The translations under genes and the position numbers were made by a program. Below the pieces are notes generated by a model that did not search any database, was not told the DNA's origin, and worked only from the letters and a program-made list of their open reading frames with translations. This document shows positions 25,481 to 35,999 of a stretch of 64,000 bases of DNA, piece by piece. The stretch comes from Prevotella pectinovora. Lineage in GTDB: Bacteria; Bacteroidota; Bacteroidia; Bacteroidales; Bacteroidaceae. The DNA lies in assembly GCF_000834015.1 (NCBI RefSeq), contig NZ_JXQI01000055.1:1-64000 (forward strand). The letters run 5' to 3'. Each line of letters begins with the position of its first letter. The stretch's first letter is position 1.

Positions 25481-26409
25481 GAAAATACGGTAAATTCACA
25501 ATCCTCGGTGTGGCATTGACTATAGCCGCACTCACTACATCATGCGGAACGAAGAAGGCTGTCACCAATGACGGCGCTGAGATAAGGAACACTACGGCAA
25601 CCGCCGCCGGCAACTCCCACGGCAAGAACGCCAAGAGCGAAAGGGCGATGGAAACGGCAAAGATGGACTTCCTGAGAAAGGTGACCGACAATGCGGCATA
25701 CGCCAGGAATATCGTGTCGAAGATAAAGTTCACCATGAACACGGGCAGCAAGGACATCTCCGTGGCCGGGTCGCTACACATGAGAAAGGACGAGGTGATA
25801 AGAATACAACTCACTCCATTCGGCATCATGGAGGCCGGAAGACTGGAATTCACAAAAGACTACGTACTGCTCGTGGACAGAATACACAAGGAATACGTGA
25901 AGACCTCGTATGACAGCGTGGATTTCCTTCAGCGCAACGGACTGGACTTCTATGCGCTGCAGGCATTGTTCTGGAACCAGCTTTTCGTGCCTGGAACACA
26001 AAAAACCACGGATTCATCGCTGAAAAACTTCAACGTGACGCTCAATGTCGGGGCTTCCAACAGCAACCATGTGGCGCTCGCCTACAACAAGATGTCATAC
26101 GAATGGACTGCTGACCCGAACACGGCTCTCATCAATTCGGTGAAGGCGAAATATAACGCCAACAAAAGCGATGCAGCATCGGTGACATGCAGATATTCTA
26201 ACTTCAAGGCGCTCGGTACGAAGAAATTCCCTACCGACATCCTCCTGACAATGAGCACCAAGGCGGTGCGCAACGCCAACAAGATGTCGCTCCGTCTGCA
26301 ACTCAACTCTCTGGATACCGACGACAAATGGGAGGCAAAAACAACGGTTTCATCGAAATACAAGCAGGTGAGCGTTGAGGATATCATGAACCAGCTGGGC
26401 GGACTGTAG
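25477..26409 (+). CDS. DUF4292 lipoprotein
   Basis: 310 residues from ATG 25477, which overlaps the preceding stop (ATGA). A longer in-frame extension exists but lies within the TPR gene. It has a lipobox (LTTSC, cysteine about 23) and a DUF4292 domain (about 80-300) with LHMRKDEVIRIQLTPFGIMEAGRLEF. The fold is thought to be related to LolA/LolB-type lipoprotein-binding proteins; a role in outer-membrane lipid or lipoprotein handling is inferred. It lies between the TPR and EnvC-like genes. Confidence 0.85.
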   Translation: MRKYGKFTILGVALTIAALTTSCGTKKAVTNDGAEIRNTTATAAGNSHGKNAKSERAMETAKMDFLRKVTDNAAYARNIVSKIKFTMNTGSKDISVAGSLHMRKDEVIRIQLTPFGIMEAGRLEFTKDYVLLVDRIHKEYVKTSYDSVDFLQRNGLDFYALQALFWNQLFVPGTQKTTDSSLKNFNVTLNVGASNSNHVALAYNKMSYEWTADPNTALINSVKAKYNANKSDAASVTCRYSNFKALGTKKFPTDILLTMSTKAVRNANKMSLRLQLNSLDTDDKWEAKTTVSSKYKQVSVEDIMNQLGGL

Positions 26410-26453
26410 GAGGATTGGATAAACAAAAAAAAGATAAGATATACCAAAGGAAA

Positions 26454-28097
26454 ATGTATCGTTTAATCATTTTAATATTGGCTCTCACCGTGGCGAACAT
26501 GCCGTTTGCCACCTCTGACGCACAGACGAAGAAGAAGACCACGACGACTGCCGTGGCCAAGAAGAAGCCCGTACGCAAAGCCTCCACTGCGGCTAAAGGC
26601 GGGAAAAGAAACGCGGCAAAAGGCGGAAAGAAACGCACCGCAAAGGGAAAAAAGAAACCCACATACACAAATGCATCGATACGCGGACTGCAGAACCAGC
26701 GCGCGGCTGTTCAGAAGCAGATTCGCGAACAGGAACAGAAGCTGCGTGCCAACATGGCTGACGTGAAGAAACGACTCGACGACCTCATGACCATCAACGG
26801 CGAGATTGACCAGCACCAGAAGACAATCGACGGCATACAGAAGGATATCACCCATATCGAAGGTAACATCTCTATGCTGAAAGCACAGCTGTCTACCCTG
26901 GAACAGCAGCTCGACGACCGAAAGGCGAAATACATCAAGTCGATGCGCTACCTGGCAAGAACCCGTACGATACAAGACAAACTGATGTTCATCTTCAGCG
27001 CCAACAGTCTCACACAGATGTATCGCCGACTGAGATTCGTAAGGGAATACGCCGCATACCAGCGTGCCCAGGGCGAGATGGTGAAGAACAAGCAGAACCA
27101 GATAACCAACAAGCACAAGCAGCTGGAGACCGTGAAGGGCGAGAAGAACACAATGCTCTATAAGGGACAGCAGGAGAAGACTGCACTGCAAGGAAAGCAG
27201 ACAGAGCAGCAGAAAATGGTGAACTCGCTGCAGAAACAGCAGAAGACGATACAGGCCATAATCAACGAACAGCGCAAGAAGGACGCTGCGCTGAACTCAC
27301 AGATTGACCGTCTCATCGCCGAAGAGGTGGCTAAGGCGAAAGCGCGTGCCGAAGCGGAAGCAAGACGCAAGGCTGCCGCTGCCGCAGAGGCGAAGCGCAA
27401 ACGTGAGGCTGAACTGGCACGCAAGAAGGCGGAAGCGGAGGCGGCTGCCAGAGAGAACGCCCGTCGCATCAAGGAGGCAAAGGAGCGTGAAGCTCGCCTC
27501 AAGGCGGAGGCTGCGAAGGCGGCTGCCGAGAAGAGGGATGCCGAGGCGCGTGCCAAGGCGGAGGCGGCTGCCCGCAGGGCGGAAGCTGACCGTGAGGCGG
27601 CTGAGCGCAAGGCGGCTGCCGACAAAAGGAGACACGACTCTGAGGTGGCAAAGGCAAACGAAGAGAACAGGGTGGCTGCGTCGGTGAGCAGCGCTGACCG
27701 TGCGCTGAACCATAATTTCGAGAGCAACCGCGGTCGTCTGCCTATGCCGGCATCGGGCCGCATCATCACACATTACGGACAGTATAACGTGGAGGGTCTC
27801 AGCAACGTGAGACTCGACAGCAAGGGCATCAACATAAAGTGTGGCGCCGGAGCCGGCGTGAGGTCGATATTCAACGGCGAGGTGAGCAAGATCTTCACCG
27901 TGATGGGTGTGAAGGGCGTAATGATACGCCACGGACAGTATATCTCGGTATATTGCAACCTTTCTTCAGTCAACGTACACGTCGGCCAGAGCGTGTCCAC
28001 CGGACAGTCGATTGGAGCAGTGGACGGCAACGGCGTGTTGCAGTTCCAGCTACACAAAGGATTCACAAAACTCAACCCGGAGGCTTGGTTGAGATGA
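26454..28097 (+). CDS. EnvC-like murein-hydrolase activator with degenerate LytM domain
   Basis: A 547-residue periplasmic protein. ATG 26454 starts a clean signal peptide ending near SDAQ; the in-frame ATG at 26415 adds only a charged stretch. A basic alanine/lysine region and long coiled coils (about residues 70-400, with an alanine/lysine/arginine/glutamate repeat section at about 285-395) precede the C-terminal LytM/M23 fold. The zinc ligands are missing: the usual HxGID reads SKGINI, and the HxH site reads LQFQLH. EnvC and NlpD are likewise non-catalytic and activate amidases, so this is probably an amidase activator for cell separation. It is last in the dut operon. Confidence 0.88.
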   Translation: MYRLIILILALTVANMPFATSDAQTKKKTTTTAVAKKKPVRKASTAAKGGKRNAAKGGKKRTAKGKKKPTYTNASIRGLQNQRAAVQKQIREQEQKLRANMADVKKRLDDLMTINGEIDQHQKTIDGIQKDITHIEGNISMLKAQLSTLEQQLDDRKAKYIKSMRYLARTRTIQDKLMFIFSANSLTQMYRRLRFVREYAAYQRAQGEMVKNKQNQITNKHKQLETVKGEKNTMLYKGQQEKTALQGKQTEQQKMVNSLQKQQKTIQAIINEQRKKDAALNSQIDRLIAEEVAKAKARAEAEARRKAAAAAEAKRKREAELARKKAEAEAAARENARRIKEAKEREARLKAEAAKAAAEKRDAEARAKAEAAARRAEADREAAERKAAADKRRHDSEVAKANEENRVAASVSSADRALNHNFESNRGRLPMPASGRIITHYGQYNVEGLSNVRLDSKGINIKCGAGAGVRSIFNGEVSKIFTVMGVKGVMIRHGQYISVYCNLSSVNVHVGQSVSTGQSIGAVDGNGVLQFQLHKGFTKLNPEAWLR

Positions 28098-28108
28098 CAC
28101 AGCATACC

Positions 28109-28153
28109 GTTTCCTTATCCCATGCTGATTGGTGTGGGATAAGGAAACTTTTT
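28109..28153 (+). terminator. Terminator of the dut-envC operon
   Basis: A 14-bp perfect stem, GTTTCCTTATCCCA with TGGGATAAGGAAAC (28109-28122/28135-28148), is followed by TTTTT. It starts 12 bp after the last stop. Confidence 0.9.
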
Positions 28154-28439
28154 CATCTTGCCGTATTATGCCGCTTTTCTAAAGCTGGCGAGTCGGTCAG
28201 CACAGATTCTACCCTACCCTTATTTTCATCTCTAACCCCAACCCGAAAATCTATTGCCCCATTCACCCACAATAGGTCATTATGACTGAAAAGTGCGACT
28301 GAAAAAGAGAAAAAAGCACCGGATATCAGAAAGTGTGTCGGCAAAGTGGTAAAAAATCATCAAACGCTGCAAATAAAGAGGCAATAATTAGTAACTTTGC
28401 AAATTCAACATATAATAATGTGTGAACATCAAAAGAAGT
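28154..28439 (+). promoter_or_regulatory. sufB upstream region with -7 box
   Basis: The -7 box TAACTTTG lies at 28392-28399, about 41 bp before sufB ATG 28440. No clear -33 box or IscR-like operator is visible. The rest of this 286-bp gap shows nothing recognisable. Confidence 0.5.
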
Positions 28440-29888
28440 ATGGAAACTAAAGATACAAAAAACGAGTTTGTAAAGCAGGTGGCGGAGCAGAAATATGAGT
28501 TCGGCTTCACCACCGACGTGCACACAGACGTCATCGAGAACGGTCTGAACGAGGACATCGTGAGACTCATCTCAAAGAAGAAGGGCGAACCGGAATGGAT
28601 GCTCGAATTCAGACTGCGGGCATACAACTACTGGAAGACGCTCGAACAGCCAACATGGGGACACGTGAAATTGCCGGAGATTGACTATCAGGCAATATCA
28701 TACTATGCCGACCCGCTGGCAAAGAAACCAGTGAACAAGGAGATTGACCCGGAGCTGATGAAGACCTTCGACAAGCTGGGTATTCCCCTCGAAGAGCGTC
28801 TGGCGCTGAGCGGAGTGGCAGTGGATGCCATCATGGACTCCGTGTCGGTGAAGACCACCTATAAGGCGAAACTCGCCGAGAAGGGAATAATATTCAGTTC
28901 TATCGGCGAGGCGATAAAGGAGCACCCCGACCTGGTGAAGGAATATCTGGGAAGCGTGGTGCCATACCGCGACAACTATTTCGCCGCCCTCAACAGTGCC
29001 GTGTTCAGCGACGGTTCGTTCGTTTTCATCCCCAAAGGAGTGAGATGTCCGATGGAGCTGAGCTCTTATTTCAGAATCAACGCAAGAAACACAGGACAGT
29101 TTGAGCGCACGCTTATAATCGCTGAAGACGATGCCTACGTGTCGTATCTGGAGGGATGCACAGCACCGATGAGAGACGAGAACCAGCTGCATGCCGCCAT
29201 AGTGGAAATCATCGTGAAGGACAATGCGGAGGTGAAATACTCTACCGTGCAGAACTGGTATCCGGGCGATGAGAACGGAAAGGGCGGCGTGTTGAACCTC
29301 GTGACGAAGCGCGGCGACCTGCGCGGAGTGAACTCCAAACTATCCTGGACACAGGTGGAGACGGGTTCGGCAATAACATGGAAATATCCGTCGTGCGTAT
29401 TGCGCGGCGACAACTCGCAGGCTGAGTTCTACAGTGTTGCCGTGACGAACAACTACCAGGAGGCTGACACAGGCACCAAGATGATACACATCGGAAAGAA
29501 CACCAAGAGCACCATCATCAGCAAGGGTATATCTGCCGGACACAGCCAGAACTCATACCGCGGACTGGTGCGCGCCACGGCGAACGCCGAAAACGCCCGC
29601 AACTACTCATCGTGCGACTCACTGCTGCTGGGCAGCGACTGCGGAGCGCACACTTTCCCGTATATGGACATCCACAACGACTCGGCAGTGGTGGAACATG
29701 AGGCAACTACGAGCAAGATAAGCGAGGAGCAGCTCTTCTACTGCAACCAGCGCGGCATACCGACAGAACAGGCTGTAGGACTGATAGTAAACGGATATGC
29801 CAAGGAGGTGCTCAACAAGCTCCCGATGGAGTTTGCCGTGGAGGCACAGAAGCTGCTGAGCGTATCGCTCGAAGGCACCGTGGGATAA
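28440..29888 (+). CDS. sufB: Fe-S cluster scaffold protein SufB
   Basis: A 482-residue scaffold of the SufBC2D complex, where Fe-S clusters are built. Typical SufB sequences include [38 protein letters not shown] and the C-terminal NCNQRGI-type segment ([20 protein letters not shown]), with conserved Glu and Cys residues on the beta helix. ATG 28440 is preferred over an upstream GTG at 28422 because it lies at normal distance from the promoter. It is first of the order sufB-sufC-sufD-sufS, typical of Bacteroidetes. No sufE or sufU gene is in this operon. Confidence 0.96.
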   Translation: METKDTKNEFVKQVAEQKYEFGFTTDVHTDVIENGLNEDIVRLISKKKGEPEWMLEFRLRAYNYWKTLEQPTWGHVKLPEIDYQAISYYADPLAKKPVNKEIDPELMKTFDKLGIPLEERLALSGVAVDAIMDSVSVKTTYKAKLAEKGIIFSSIGEAIKEHPDLVKEYLGSVVPYRDNYFAALNSAVFSDGSFVFIPKGVRCPMELSSYFRINARNTGQFERTLIIAEDDAYVSYLEGCTAPMRDENQLHAAIVEIIVKDNAEVKYSTVQNWYPGDENGKGGVLNLVTKRGDLRGVNSKLSWTQVETGSAITWKYPSCVLRGDNSQAEFYSVAVTNNYQEADTGTKMIHIGKNTKSTIISKGISAGHSQNSYRGLVRATANAENARNYSSCDSLLLGSDCGAHTFPYMDIHNDSAVVEHEATTSKISEEQLFYCNQRGIPTEQAVGLIVNGYAKEVLNKLPMEFAVEAQKLLSVSLEGTVG

Positions 29889-29932
29889 TGACTTGCAAAA
29901 AATATAAGGAAACAAAAAGAAAGAACGATAAT

Positions 29933-30688
29933 ATGTTAGAGATAAAAAACCTGCACGCCAAGATCGGCGACAAAGAGATACTTAGAGGCATCAACCTTAC
30001 GGTGAAGGACGGTGAGACCCACGCCATAATGGGACCTAACGGTTCGGGAAAGAGTACGCTGAGCGCCGTGCTCGTGGGCAATCCTCTCTATGAGGTTACT
30101 GAAGGCGAAGTGATTTTCAACGGCAAGAACCTGCTGGAGATGTCGCCTGAAGACCGTGCACACGAGGGACTGTTCCTCTCATTCCAGTATCCGGTGGAAA
30201 TTCCGGGAGTGTCGATGAACAACTTCATGAAGGCTGCCATCAACGAAAAGCGCAAATATGAAGGCAAGGAGCCGCTGACAGCGGGCGAATTCCTCAAGCT
30301 GATGAAAGAGAAACGCAAGGTGGTGGAGCTGGACAGCAAACTGGCAAGCCGCTCCGTGAACGAGGGATTCAGCGGCGGAGAAAAGAAACGCAACGAGATT
30401 TTCCAGATGGCTATGCTCGAACCGAAACTGAGCATTCTGGACGAGACAGACTCGGGACTCGATGTTGACGCCATGCGCATCGTGGCAGAGGGCGTGAACA
30501 AGATGCACACGCCGGAGACTTCCACCATCGTCATCACACACTACGAGCGACTGCTCGACATGATAAAGCCAAGCGTTGTTCACGTTCTATACAAGGGACG
30601 CATCGTGAAGACTGAAGGACCGGAGCTCGCCAAGGAGATTGAGACCCGAGGATACGACTGGATAAAGGAAGAAATAGGAGAACTGTAA
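29933..30688 (+). CDS. sufC: Fe-S assembly ATPase SufC
   Basis: A 251-residue ABC-type ATPase that binds SufB and SufD and drives conformational change during cluster assembly. Walker A GPNGSGKST, ABC signature FSGGEKKRNE, Walker B LSILDETDSGLD and the switch histidine in VITHYERL are present. The Glu-Thr-Asp after Walker B is characteristic of SufC. The start at 29933 sits 44 bp after sufB; an upstream ATG at 29888 overlaps the sufB stop but adds non-conserved lysine-rich residues. Confidence 0.96.
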   Translation: MLEIKNLHAKIGDKEILRGINLTVKDGETHAIMGPNGSGKSTLSAVLVGNPLYEVTEGEVIFNGKNLLEMSPEDRAHEGLFLSFQYPVEIPGVSMNNFMKAAINEKRKYEGKEPLTAGEFLKLMKEKRKVVELDSKLASRSVNEGFSGGEKKRNEIFQMAMLEPKLSILDETDSGLDVDAMRIVAEGVNKMHTPETSTIVITHYERLLDMIKPSVVHVLYKGRIVKTEGPELAKEIETRGYDWIKEEIGEL

Positions 30689-30691
30689 GAT

Positions 30692-32035
30692 ATGCAAAGC
30701 GAAAAACAATATATCGATCTCTACGGCGAATGCCGCGACATGCTGCGGAAACACAGCTGCGAGGTGATGAACGCCGTGAGGGACGAGGCTTTCGAGAACT
30801 TCAAGCGTCTCGGATTTCCTACGAAGAAGGTGGAAAGATACAAATACACCGACATTCCATCGCTGTTTGAACCAGACTATGGTCTGAACATCAACCGTCT
30901 GGAAATCCCGGTTGACCCTTACAAGGCTTTCAAATGCGATGTGCCGAACCTTAGCACTTCGCTATACTTCGTGGTGAACGACAGTTTCTACGACAAGGCA
31001 CTGCCCAAGAAGGAACTGCCAGAGGGAGTGATTGTGGACTCTCTGGCAAGAATCGCCGCCGAGAAGCCGGAGCTGATAAGCAGATACTACGCCAAGATAG
31101 CGAAGACGGAGGAGGACGGCATCACGGCGCTGAACACCATGCTGGCGCAGGACGGCCTGCTGATATACGTGCCGAAGGGCACTGTGGTGGACAGGGCGAT
31201 ACAGGTGATAAACATACTGAGATCTGACGTTGACCTGATGGTGAACCGCCGGGTGCTGATCATCGTGGAAGACCGTGCTGAAATAAAACTGCTCTTCTGC
31301 GACCATGCCGCCGACGACCGCCGCTTCCTCGCCACACAGGTGATAGAGGCTTATGTGGGAGAGAATGCCGGACTTGACCTCTACTGCCTGGAGGAGACTC
31401 ATGCCAAGAACGTGAGGGTGAGCAACGTGTTCATCAGCCAGCAGGCTAACAGCAGGGTGAACCACAACGTGATAACGCTGCACAATGGTACGACCCGCAA
31501 CCGCACAGACCTCGCGTTCGAGGGTGAGGGTGCCGAATGCAACCTCGCCGGATGCGTGATAGCCGACAAGGACCAGCACGTGGACAACAACACGCTGATT
31601 GACCACAAGGTGGGCCACTGCACGAGCAACGAGCTATACAAATATGTGCTCGATGAAAATGCCGTGGGAGCCTTCGCCGGAAAGGTGCTCGTGCGCCACG
31701 GTGCACAGCACACCACATCGCAGGAGACAAACCAGAACCTATGCACCACCAAGACGGCACGCATGTTCACGCAGCCTATGCTGGAGATTTATGCAGACGA
31801 CGTGAAATGTGCTCACGGCAGCACCGTGGGACAGCTCAACGACGCTGCCCTATTCTATATGCAGCAGCGCGGAATAAGCAAGAAGGAGGCAAAGCTGCTG
31901 CTGGAATTCGCCTTCATCAACGAGGTGATAGACCACATGAAACTGGAGCCGCTGCGCGACCGTCTGCACTATCTCGTGGAAAAGCGCTTCAGAGGCGAAC
32001 TGAACAAATGTGAGGGCTGCAAATTGTGTAAGTAG
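30692..32035 (+). CDS. sufD: Fe-S assembly protein SufD
   Basis: A 447-residue paralogue of SufB and partner in SufBC2D, needed for iron acquisition in the scaffold. It has a typical SufD N-terminal helical domain (about 1-120) and the beta-helix core with CNLAGCVIADKDQHVDNNT, HHTTSQETNQNL-like and FTQPMLEIYADDVKCAHGST segments, including the conserved Cys-His region. It starts 3 bp after sufC, indicating coupled translation. Confidence 0.95.
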   Translation: MQSEKQYIDLYGECRDMLRKHSCEVMNAVRDEAFENFKRLGFPTKKVERYKYTDIPSLFEPDYGLNINRLEIPVDPYKAFKCDVPNLSTSLYFVVNDSFYDKALPKKELPEGVIVDSLARIAAEKPELISRYYAKIAKTEEDGITALNTMLAQDGLLIYVPKGTVVDRAIQVINILRSDVDLMVNRRVLIIVEDRAEIKLLFCDHAADDRRFLATQVIEAYVGENAGLDLYCLEETHAKNVRVSNVFISQQANSRVNHNVITLHNGTTRNRTDLAFEGEGAECNLAGCVIADKDQHVDNNTLIDHKVGHCTSNELYKYVLDENAVGAFAGKVLVRHGAQHTTSQETNQNLCTTKTARMFTQPMLEIYADDVKCAHGSTVGQLNDAALFYMQQRGISKKEAKLLLEFAFINEVIDHMKLEPLRDRLHYLVEKRFRGELNKCEGCKLCK

Positions 32036-32078
32036 AAGAGCCAGCTCGTCTGGCTTATGAAATAAAGCTATAACGACA

Positions 32079-33293
32079 ATGTACGACATTAACAAGATAC
32101 GTCAGGATTTTCCTATTCTGGGCCGCGAGGTGTACGGCAAGCCGCTGGTATACCTGGACAACGGCGCAACGACACAGAAGCCGCTCTGTGTGCTCGATGC
32201 GATGAGAGATGAATATCTCAACGTGAACGCCAATGTTCACCGTGGTGTCCACTACCTGTCGCAACAGGCCACCGACCTGCATGAGGCGGCACGAGAGAAG
32301 GTGAGAGCGTTCATCAACGCAAAGTCTACCAACGAGGTGATATTCACCAGAGGAACTACCGAGGCGCTGAACCTCGTGGTGTCGTCGTTTGCCGATGAGT
32401 TTATGGGCGAGGGCGACGAGGTGATAGTTTCCACCATGGAGCACCACTCCAACATCGTGCCGTGGCAGCTGCAGGCGGCAAAGAAGGGCATCTGTCTGAA
32501 GGTGATACCGATGAACGACAAGGGTGAAATCCTGATGGACGAATACAGGAAGCTCTTCAGCGAACGCACCAGGATAGTGAGCGTGGCGCATGTGAGCAAC
32601 GTGCTGGGAACGATAAACCCGGTGAAGGAGATGATAAGCATAGCCCACGAACATGGTGTGCCATTTATGCTTGACGGTGCGCAGAGCGTTCCTCACTTCA
32701 AGGTGGACGTTCAGGATCTGGACTGCGACTTCATGGCGTTCAGCGGACACAAGATGTATGGTCCTACTGGTGTGGGAGTGCTCTACGGCAAGGAGGACTG
32801 GCTCGACCGCATGCCGCCGTATCAGGGTGGCGGAGAGATGATAGAGAGCGTGAGCTTCGAGAAGACGGTGTTTGAGAAACTGCCGTTCAAATTTGAGGCT
32901 GGCACTCCTGACTATGTGGCGACACATGGTCTTGCCACTGCCATCGACTATCTGCAGGGCATAGGAATGGATGAGATACAGCGCCATGAGACTGACCTTA
33001 CGGAGTATGCGATGAAACGGATGAGGGAGATAGAGGGCATGCGTTTCTTCGGAGAGGCTGACCACAAAGACGCCGTGGTGTCGTTCCTCGTCGGCGACAT
33101 CCATCATCTCGACATGGGAACGCTGCTCGACCGCCTGGGAATTGCCGTCAGAACGGGCCATCATTGCGCTGAACCGCTTATGATACGTTTGGGCATACAA
33201 GGTACGGTAAGGGCGTCGTTCGGCCTCTACAACACAAGAGAAGAGGTTGACACGCTTGTTGAAGGCATAAAGCGTGTGAGCAGGATGTTCTGA
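32079..33293 (+). CDS. sufS: Cysteine desulfurase SufS
   Basis: A 404-residue PLP-dependent enzyme (group II) that takes sulfur from cysteine, giving alanine and a persulfide. The PLP lysine lies in FSGHKMYGPTG (Lys about 226) and the persulfide cysteine in RTGHHCAEPL (Cys about 364). A small hairpin (AGCCAG/CTGGCT, 32039-32055) lies in the 43-bp gap after sufD and may tune expression or mRNA stability. A bidirectional terminator follows. The usual sulfur acceptor SufE/SufU is not encoded nearby. Confidence 0.95.
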   Translation: MYDINKIRQDFPILGREVYGKPLVYLDNGATTQKPLCVLDAMRDEYLNVNANVHRGVHYLSQQATDLHEAAREKVRAFINAKSTNEVIFTRGTTEALNLVVSSFADEFMGEGDEVIVSTMEHHSNIVPWQLQAAKKGICLKVIPMNDKGEILMDEYRKLFSERTRIVSVAHVSNVLGTINPVKEMISIAHEHGVPFMLDGAQSVPHFKVDVQDLDCDFMAFSGHKMYGPTGVGVLYGKEDWLDRMPPYQGGGEMIESVSFEKTVFEKLPFKFEAGTPDYVATHGLATAIDYLQGIGMDEIQRHETDLTEYAMKRMREIEGMRFFGEADHKDAVVSFLVGDIHHLDMGTLLDRLGIAVRTGHHCAEPLMIRLGIQGTVRASFGLYNTREEVDTLVEGIKRVSRMF

Positions 33294-33386
33294 CAATCCT
33301 GATGTTCTGACACCCAAAGAAATCAGAATATAAGATAATTCAACCTTTGAACTGTTTGAGGATTACCTCTATCAGTCACTACCATC

Positions 33387-33436
33387 AAAGAAAATCCCCA
33401 CGATTATCCGTTACGGACATCGTGGGGATTTTCTTT
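33387..33436. terminator. Bidirectional terminator between sufS and pnp
   Basis: An 18-bp perfect stem (33387-33404/33419-33436; core AATCCCCACGAT/ATCGTGGGGATT) has A-rich and T-rich outer ends. It lies between convergent genes and serves both. Confidence 0.92.
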
Positions 33437-33458
33437 ATACTAAATTATAGAATTTCTC

Positions 33459-35804
33459 TTAGTCGAGGTGATCGAGAGAGTCATTGAAGTCTTTTGGCTC
33501 ACGCTCCGCCATTGGATCGTGGAAGTCGTTAGACTCATTGCTCTTGTGCTCGAAACGACGTGGCTCGCCATTGTTGAAGCGGTCGCCACGTGGACGACGC
33601 TCGCCGCGCTCCGGACGAGGACGACGCTCACCACGCTCTGGACGCGGACGGCGCTCACGCTCTACGTATCCCTCCGGTTTCGGAACGAGTACACGGTGTG
33701 AGAGCTTATACTTGCCGGTCTTAGGATCGATCTCCATCAGTTTCACCTGAATCTTGTCGCCTTCCTTCAGACCTGCCTCCTCTACTGTCTCCAGACGCTT
33801 CCAGTCGATTTCTGAGATATGGAGAAGTCCGTCCTTGCCTGGCATGATCTCTACGAAGCAGCCATAAGGCATGATAGAGCGGATAGTTCCCTCGTAAACC
33901 TCGCCGACCTCTGGGATGGCAACGATGGCACGGATTTTTGAGATTGCCTTGTCGATGCTTTCCTTGTTAGGAGCACTGACCTGAACCTTGCCCTTGCCGT
34001 CTGTCTCGTCGATGGTTACTGTAGCACCCGACTCTTCCTGAATCTGCTGGATAATCTTGCCACCAGGACCGATAACGGCACCGATGAACTCCTTCGGAAT
34101 ATCGAATGCCTCGATACGTGGAACCTGTGGCTTGAGCTCTGCACGTGGCTCAGCGATAGTATCGGTGAGCTTGCCGAGGATGTACTCACGGCCTTCCTTA
34201 GCCTGCATGAGTGCCTTCTCAAGGATGTCAAAGCTCAGACCGTCACACTTGATATCCATCTGTGTGGCAGTAAGACCGTCCTTTGTACCGGTGGTCTTGA
34301 AGTCCATATCGCCCAAGTGGTCCTCGTCGCCGAGGATATCGCTCAGCACAGCATACTTGTCTTCTCCCGGGTTCTTGATGAGTCCCATGGCGATACCTGA
34401 TACAGGCTTCTTCATAGGAACACCGGCATCCATGAGCGCCAATGTACCGGCACATACAGTTGCCATTGATGAAGAACCGTTTGACTCAAGAATCTGAGAA
34501 ACGAGACGCACTGTGTATGGATAGTCTGCAGGAATCTGTCCCTTCAGCGCACGCCATGCCAGATGGCCGTGGCCAATCTCACGACGGCCTACGCCGCGCT
34601 GTGCCTTGGCTTCACCAGTACAGAATGGAGGGAAGTTATAGTGGAGGAGGAAACGCATGTAGCTCTTGTCGAGCACATCGTCAACCATCTTCTCGTCGAG
34701 CTTTGTACCGAGGGTACATGTGGTGAGCGACTGTGTCTCGCCACGTGTGAAGATAGAACTTCCGTGTGGCATTGGCAGTGGGCTGACCTCACACCATATA
34801 GGACGGATCTCGTTGGTCTTACGGCCGTCGAGGCGTATGCCCTCGTCGAGGATGCAACGGCGCATTGCGTCACGCATCACGTCGTGGTAGTATTTCTCCA
34901 TGAGTGCCACCTTCTCCTCAAGCTCCTCTTCGGTGAGGTCTGCATGAGCGACAGTGTAAGCCTCCTGGAAGTCGGCTATGATCTTGTCGAAAGCATCCTG
35001 ACGAGCCTGCTTGTCGAGAGCCTGCTTCGTAACGTCGTATGCCTTTGGATAAAGCTCGTCGTTGATCTGCTTGCGCAGGTCTTCGTCGTTCACCTCATGG
35101 CAGTATTCACGCTTCACGTCGGTGCCGAGTTCCTTTGACAGTTCTGTCTGAAGCTCGCACATCGGACGGATAGCCTCCTGGGCAGCCTTCAGAGCGCCGA
35201 GCAGATCCTGCTCCGACACTTCCTTCATCTCACCCTCTACCATCATGATGTTCTCAGCAGAAGCACCTACCATGAGGTCCATGTCTGCCTCTTCCATCTG
35301 TGCGAAGGTTGGGTTGATGACATATTCGCCGTTGATGCGTGCCACACGTACTTCAGAGATTGGGCACTCGAAAGGAATATCTGAGCATGCCAAGGCGCAT
35401 GATGCAGCGAAACCTGCCAGAGCGTCTGGCTGGTCTACTCCGTCGGCAGAGAAAAGAATCACGTTGACATATACTTCAGCGTGGAAATCTGCTGGGAATA
35501 GTGGGCGCAATGCGCGGTCTACCAGTCGGCATGTAAGAATCTCATTGTCGCTTGCTTTGCCTTCGCGCTTTGTAAAACCGCCAGGGAAACGTCCTGCTGC
35601 GGCATACTGTTCTCTGTACTCTACCTGCAAAGGCATGAAATCTGTTCCGGGAACTGCATCTTTTGCGGCACAAACGGTGGCGAGCAAAACGGTGTTGCCC
35701 ATACGGAGCACACAAGAGCCGTCAGCCTGTTTTGCCACTTTCCCGGTTTCAATGCTGATGGTTCTGCCATCAGGCAATTGAACTGTTTTCGTAATTACGT
35801 TCAT
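33459..35804 (-). CDS. pnp: Polynucleotide phosphorylase
   Basis: A 781-residue 3'-5' phosphorolytic exoribonuclease, core of RNA decay. It has two RNase PH domains (first about 10-230; second about 320-560, with [19 protein letters not shown]), a KH domain ([15 protein letters not shown]) and an S1 domain ([29 protein letters not shown]). The tail is an arginine/proline-rich repeat (RRPRPERGE repeated) not found in E. coli PNPase, and possibly an RNA- or protein-binding extension. A -7 box lies about 80 bp upstream. Confidence 0.97.
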   Translation of the reverse strand: MNVITKTVQLPDGRTISIETGKVAKQADGSCVLRMGNTVLLATVCAAKDAVPGTDFMPLQVEYREQYAAAGRFPGGFTKREGKASDNEILTCRLVDRALRPLFPADFHAEVYVNVILFSADGVDQPDALAGFAASCALACSDIPFECPISEVRVARINGEYVINPTFAQMEEADMDLMVGASAENIMMVEGEMKEVSEQDLLGALKAAQEAIRPMCELQTELSKELGTDVKREYCHEVNDEDLRKQINDELYPKAYDVTKQALDKQARQDAFDKIIADFQEAYTVAHADLTEEELEEKVALMEKYYHDVMRDAMRRCILDEGIRLDGRKTNEIRPIWCEVSPLPMPHGSSIFTRGETQSLTTCTLGTKLDEKMVDDVLDKSYMRFLLHYNFPPFCTGEAKAQRGVGRREIGHGHLAWRALKGQIPADYPYTVRLVSQILESNGSSSMATVCAGTLALMDAGVPMKKPVSGIAMGLIKNPGEDKYAVLSDILGDEDHLGDMDFKTTGTKDGLTATQMDIKCDGLSFDILEKALMQAKEGREYILGKLTDTIAEPRAELKPQVPRIEAFDIPKEFIGAVIGPGGKIIQQIQEESGATVTIDETDGKGKVQVSAPNKESIDKAISKIRAIVAIPEVGEVYEGTIRSIMPYGCFVEIMPGKDGLLHISEIDWKRLETVEEAGLKEGDKIQVKLMEIDPKTGKYKLSHRVLVPKPEGYVERERRPRPERGERRPRPERGERRPRGDRFNNGEPRRFEHKSNESNDFHDPMAEREPKDFNDSLDHLD

Positions 35805-35881
35805 CTAAAAAAACTTATTGTTTTAACAACATCTGTTATATAATATCTTATACTTGATAATTCGCACCTAATAAATCTTGG

Positions 35882-35889
35882 CAAAGTTA
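35882..35889 (-). promoter_or_regulatory. -7 box of the pnp promoter
   Basis: The minus strand reads TAACTTTG. The predicted start near 35876 gives a leader of about 70 nt. A -33 match was not found. Confidence 0.5.
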
Positions 35890-35950
35890 GCGAATTACTT
35901 ACAATAATCGGGAAAATTGTCTGATTTATTACCTTTTTTTATGACATTAA

Positions 35951-35985
35951 GCCTCTGGAAAGCAAAATATTGCTGTATCAGAGGC
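35951..35985 (-). terminator. Hairpin after the AraC gene
   Basis: The GCCTCTG/CAGAGGC outer stem (35951-35957/35979-35985) encloses the inner palindrome AGCAAAATATTGCT. It starts 15 bp beyond the stop. There is no proper T run, so termination is uncertain. Confidence 0.4.
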
Positions 35986-35999
35986 ATTTATGGGGCTTG

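Noticed and set aside
27158..27932. Long minus-strand frames opposite the EnvC-like gene
   Set aside because: They arise from the alanine/lysine/arginine repeat codons of the coiled coil on the plus strand; the plus frame has clear domains.
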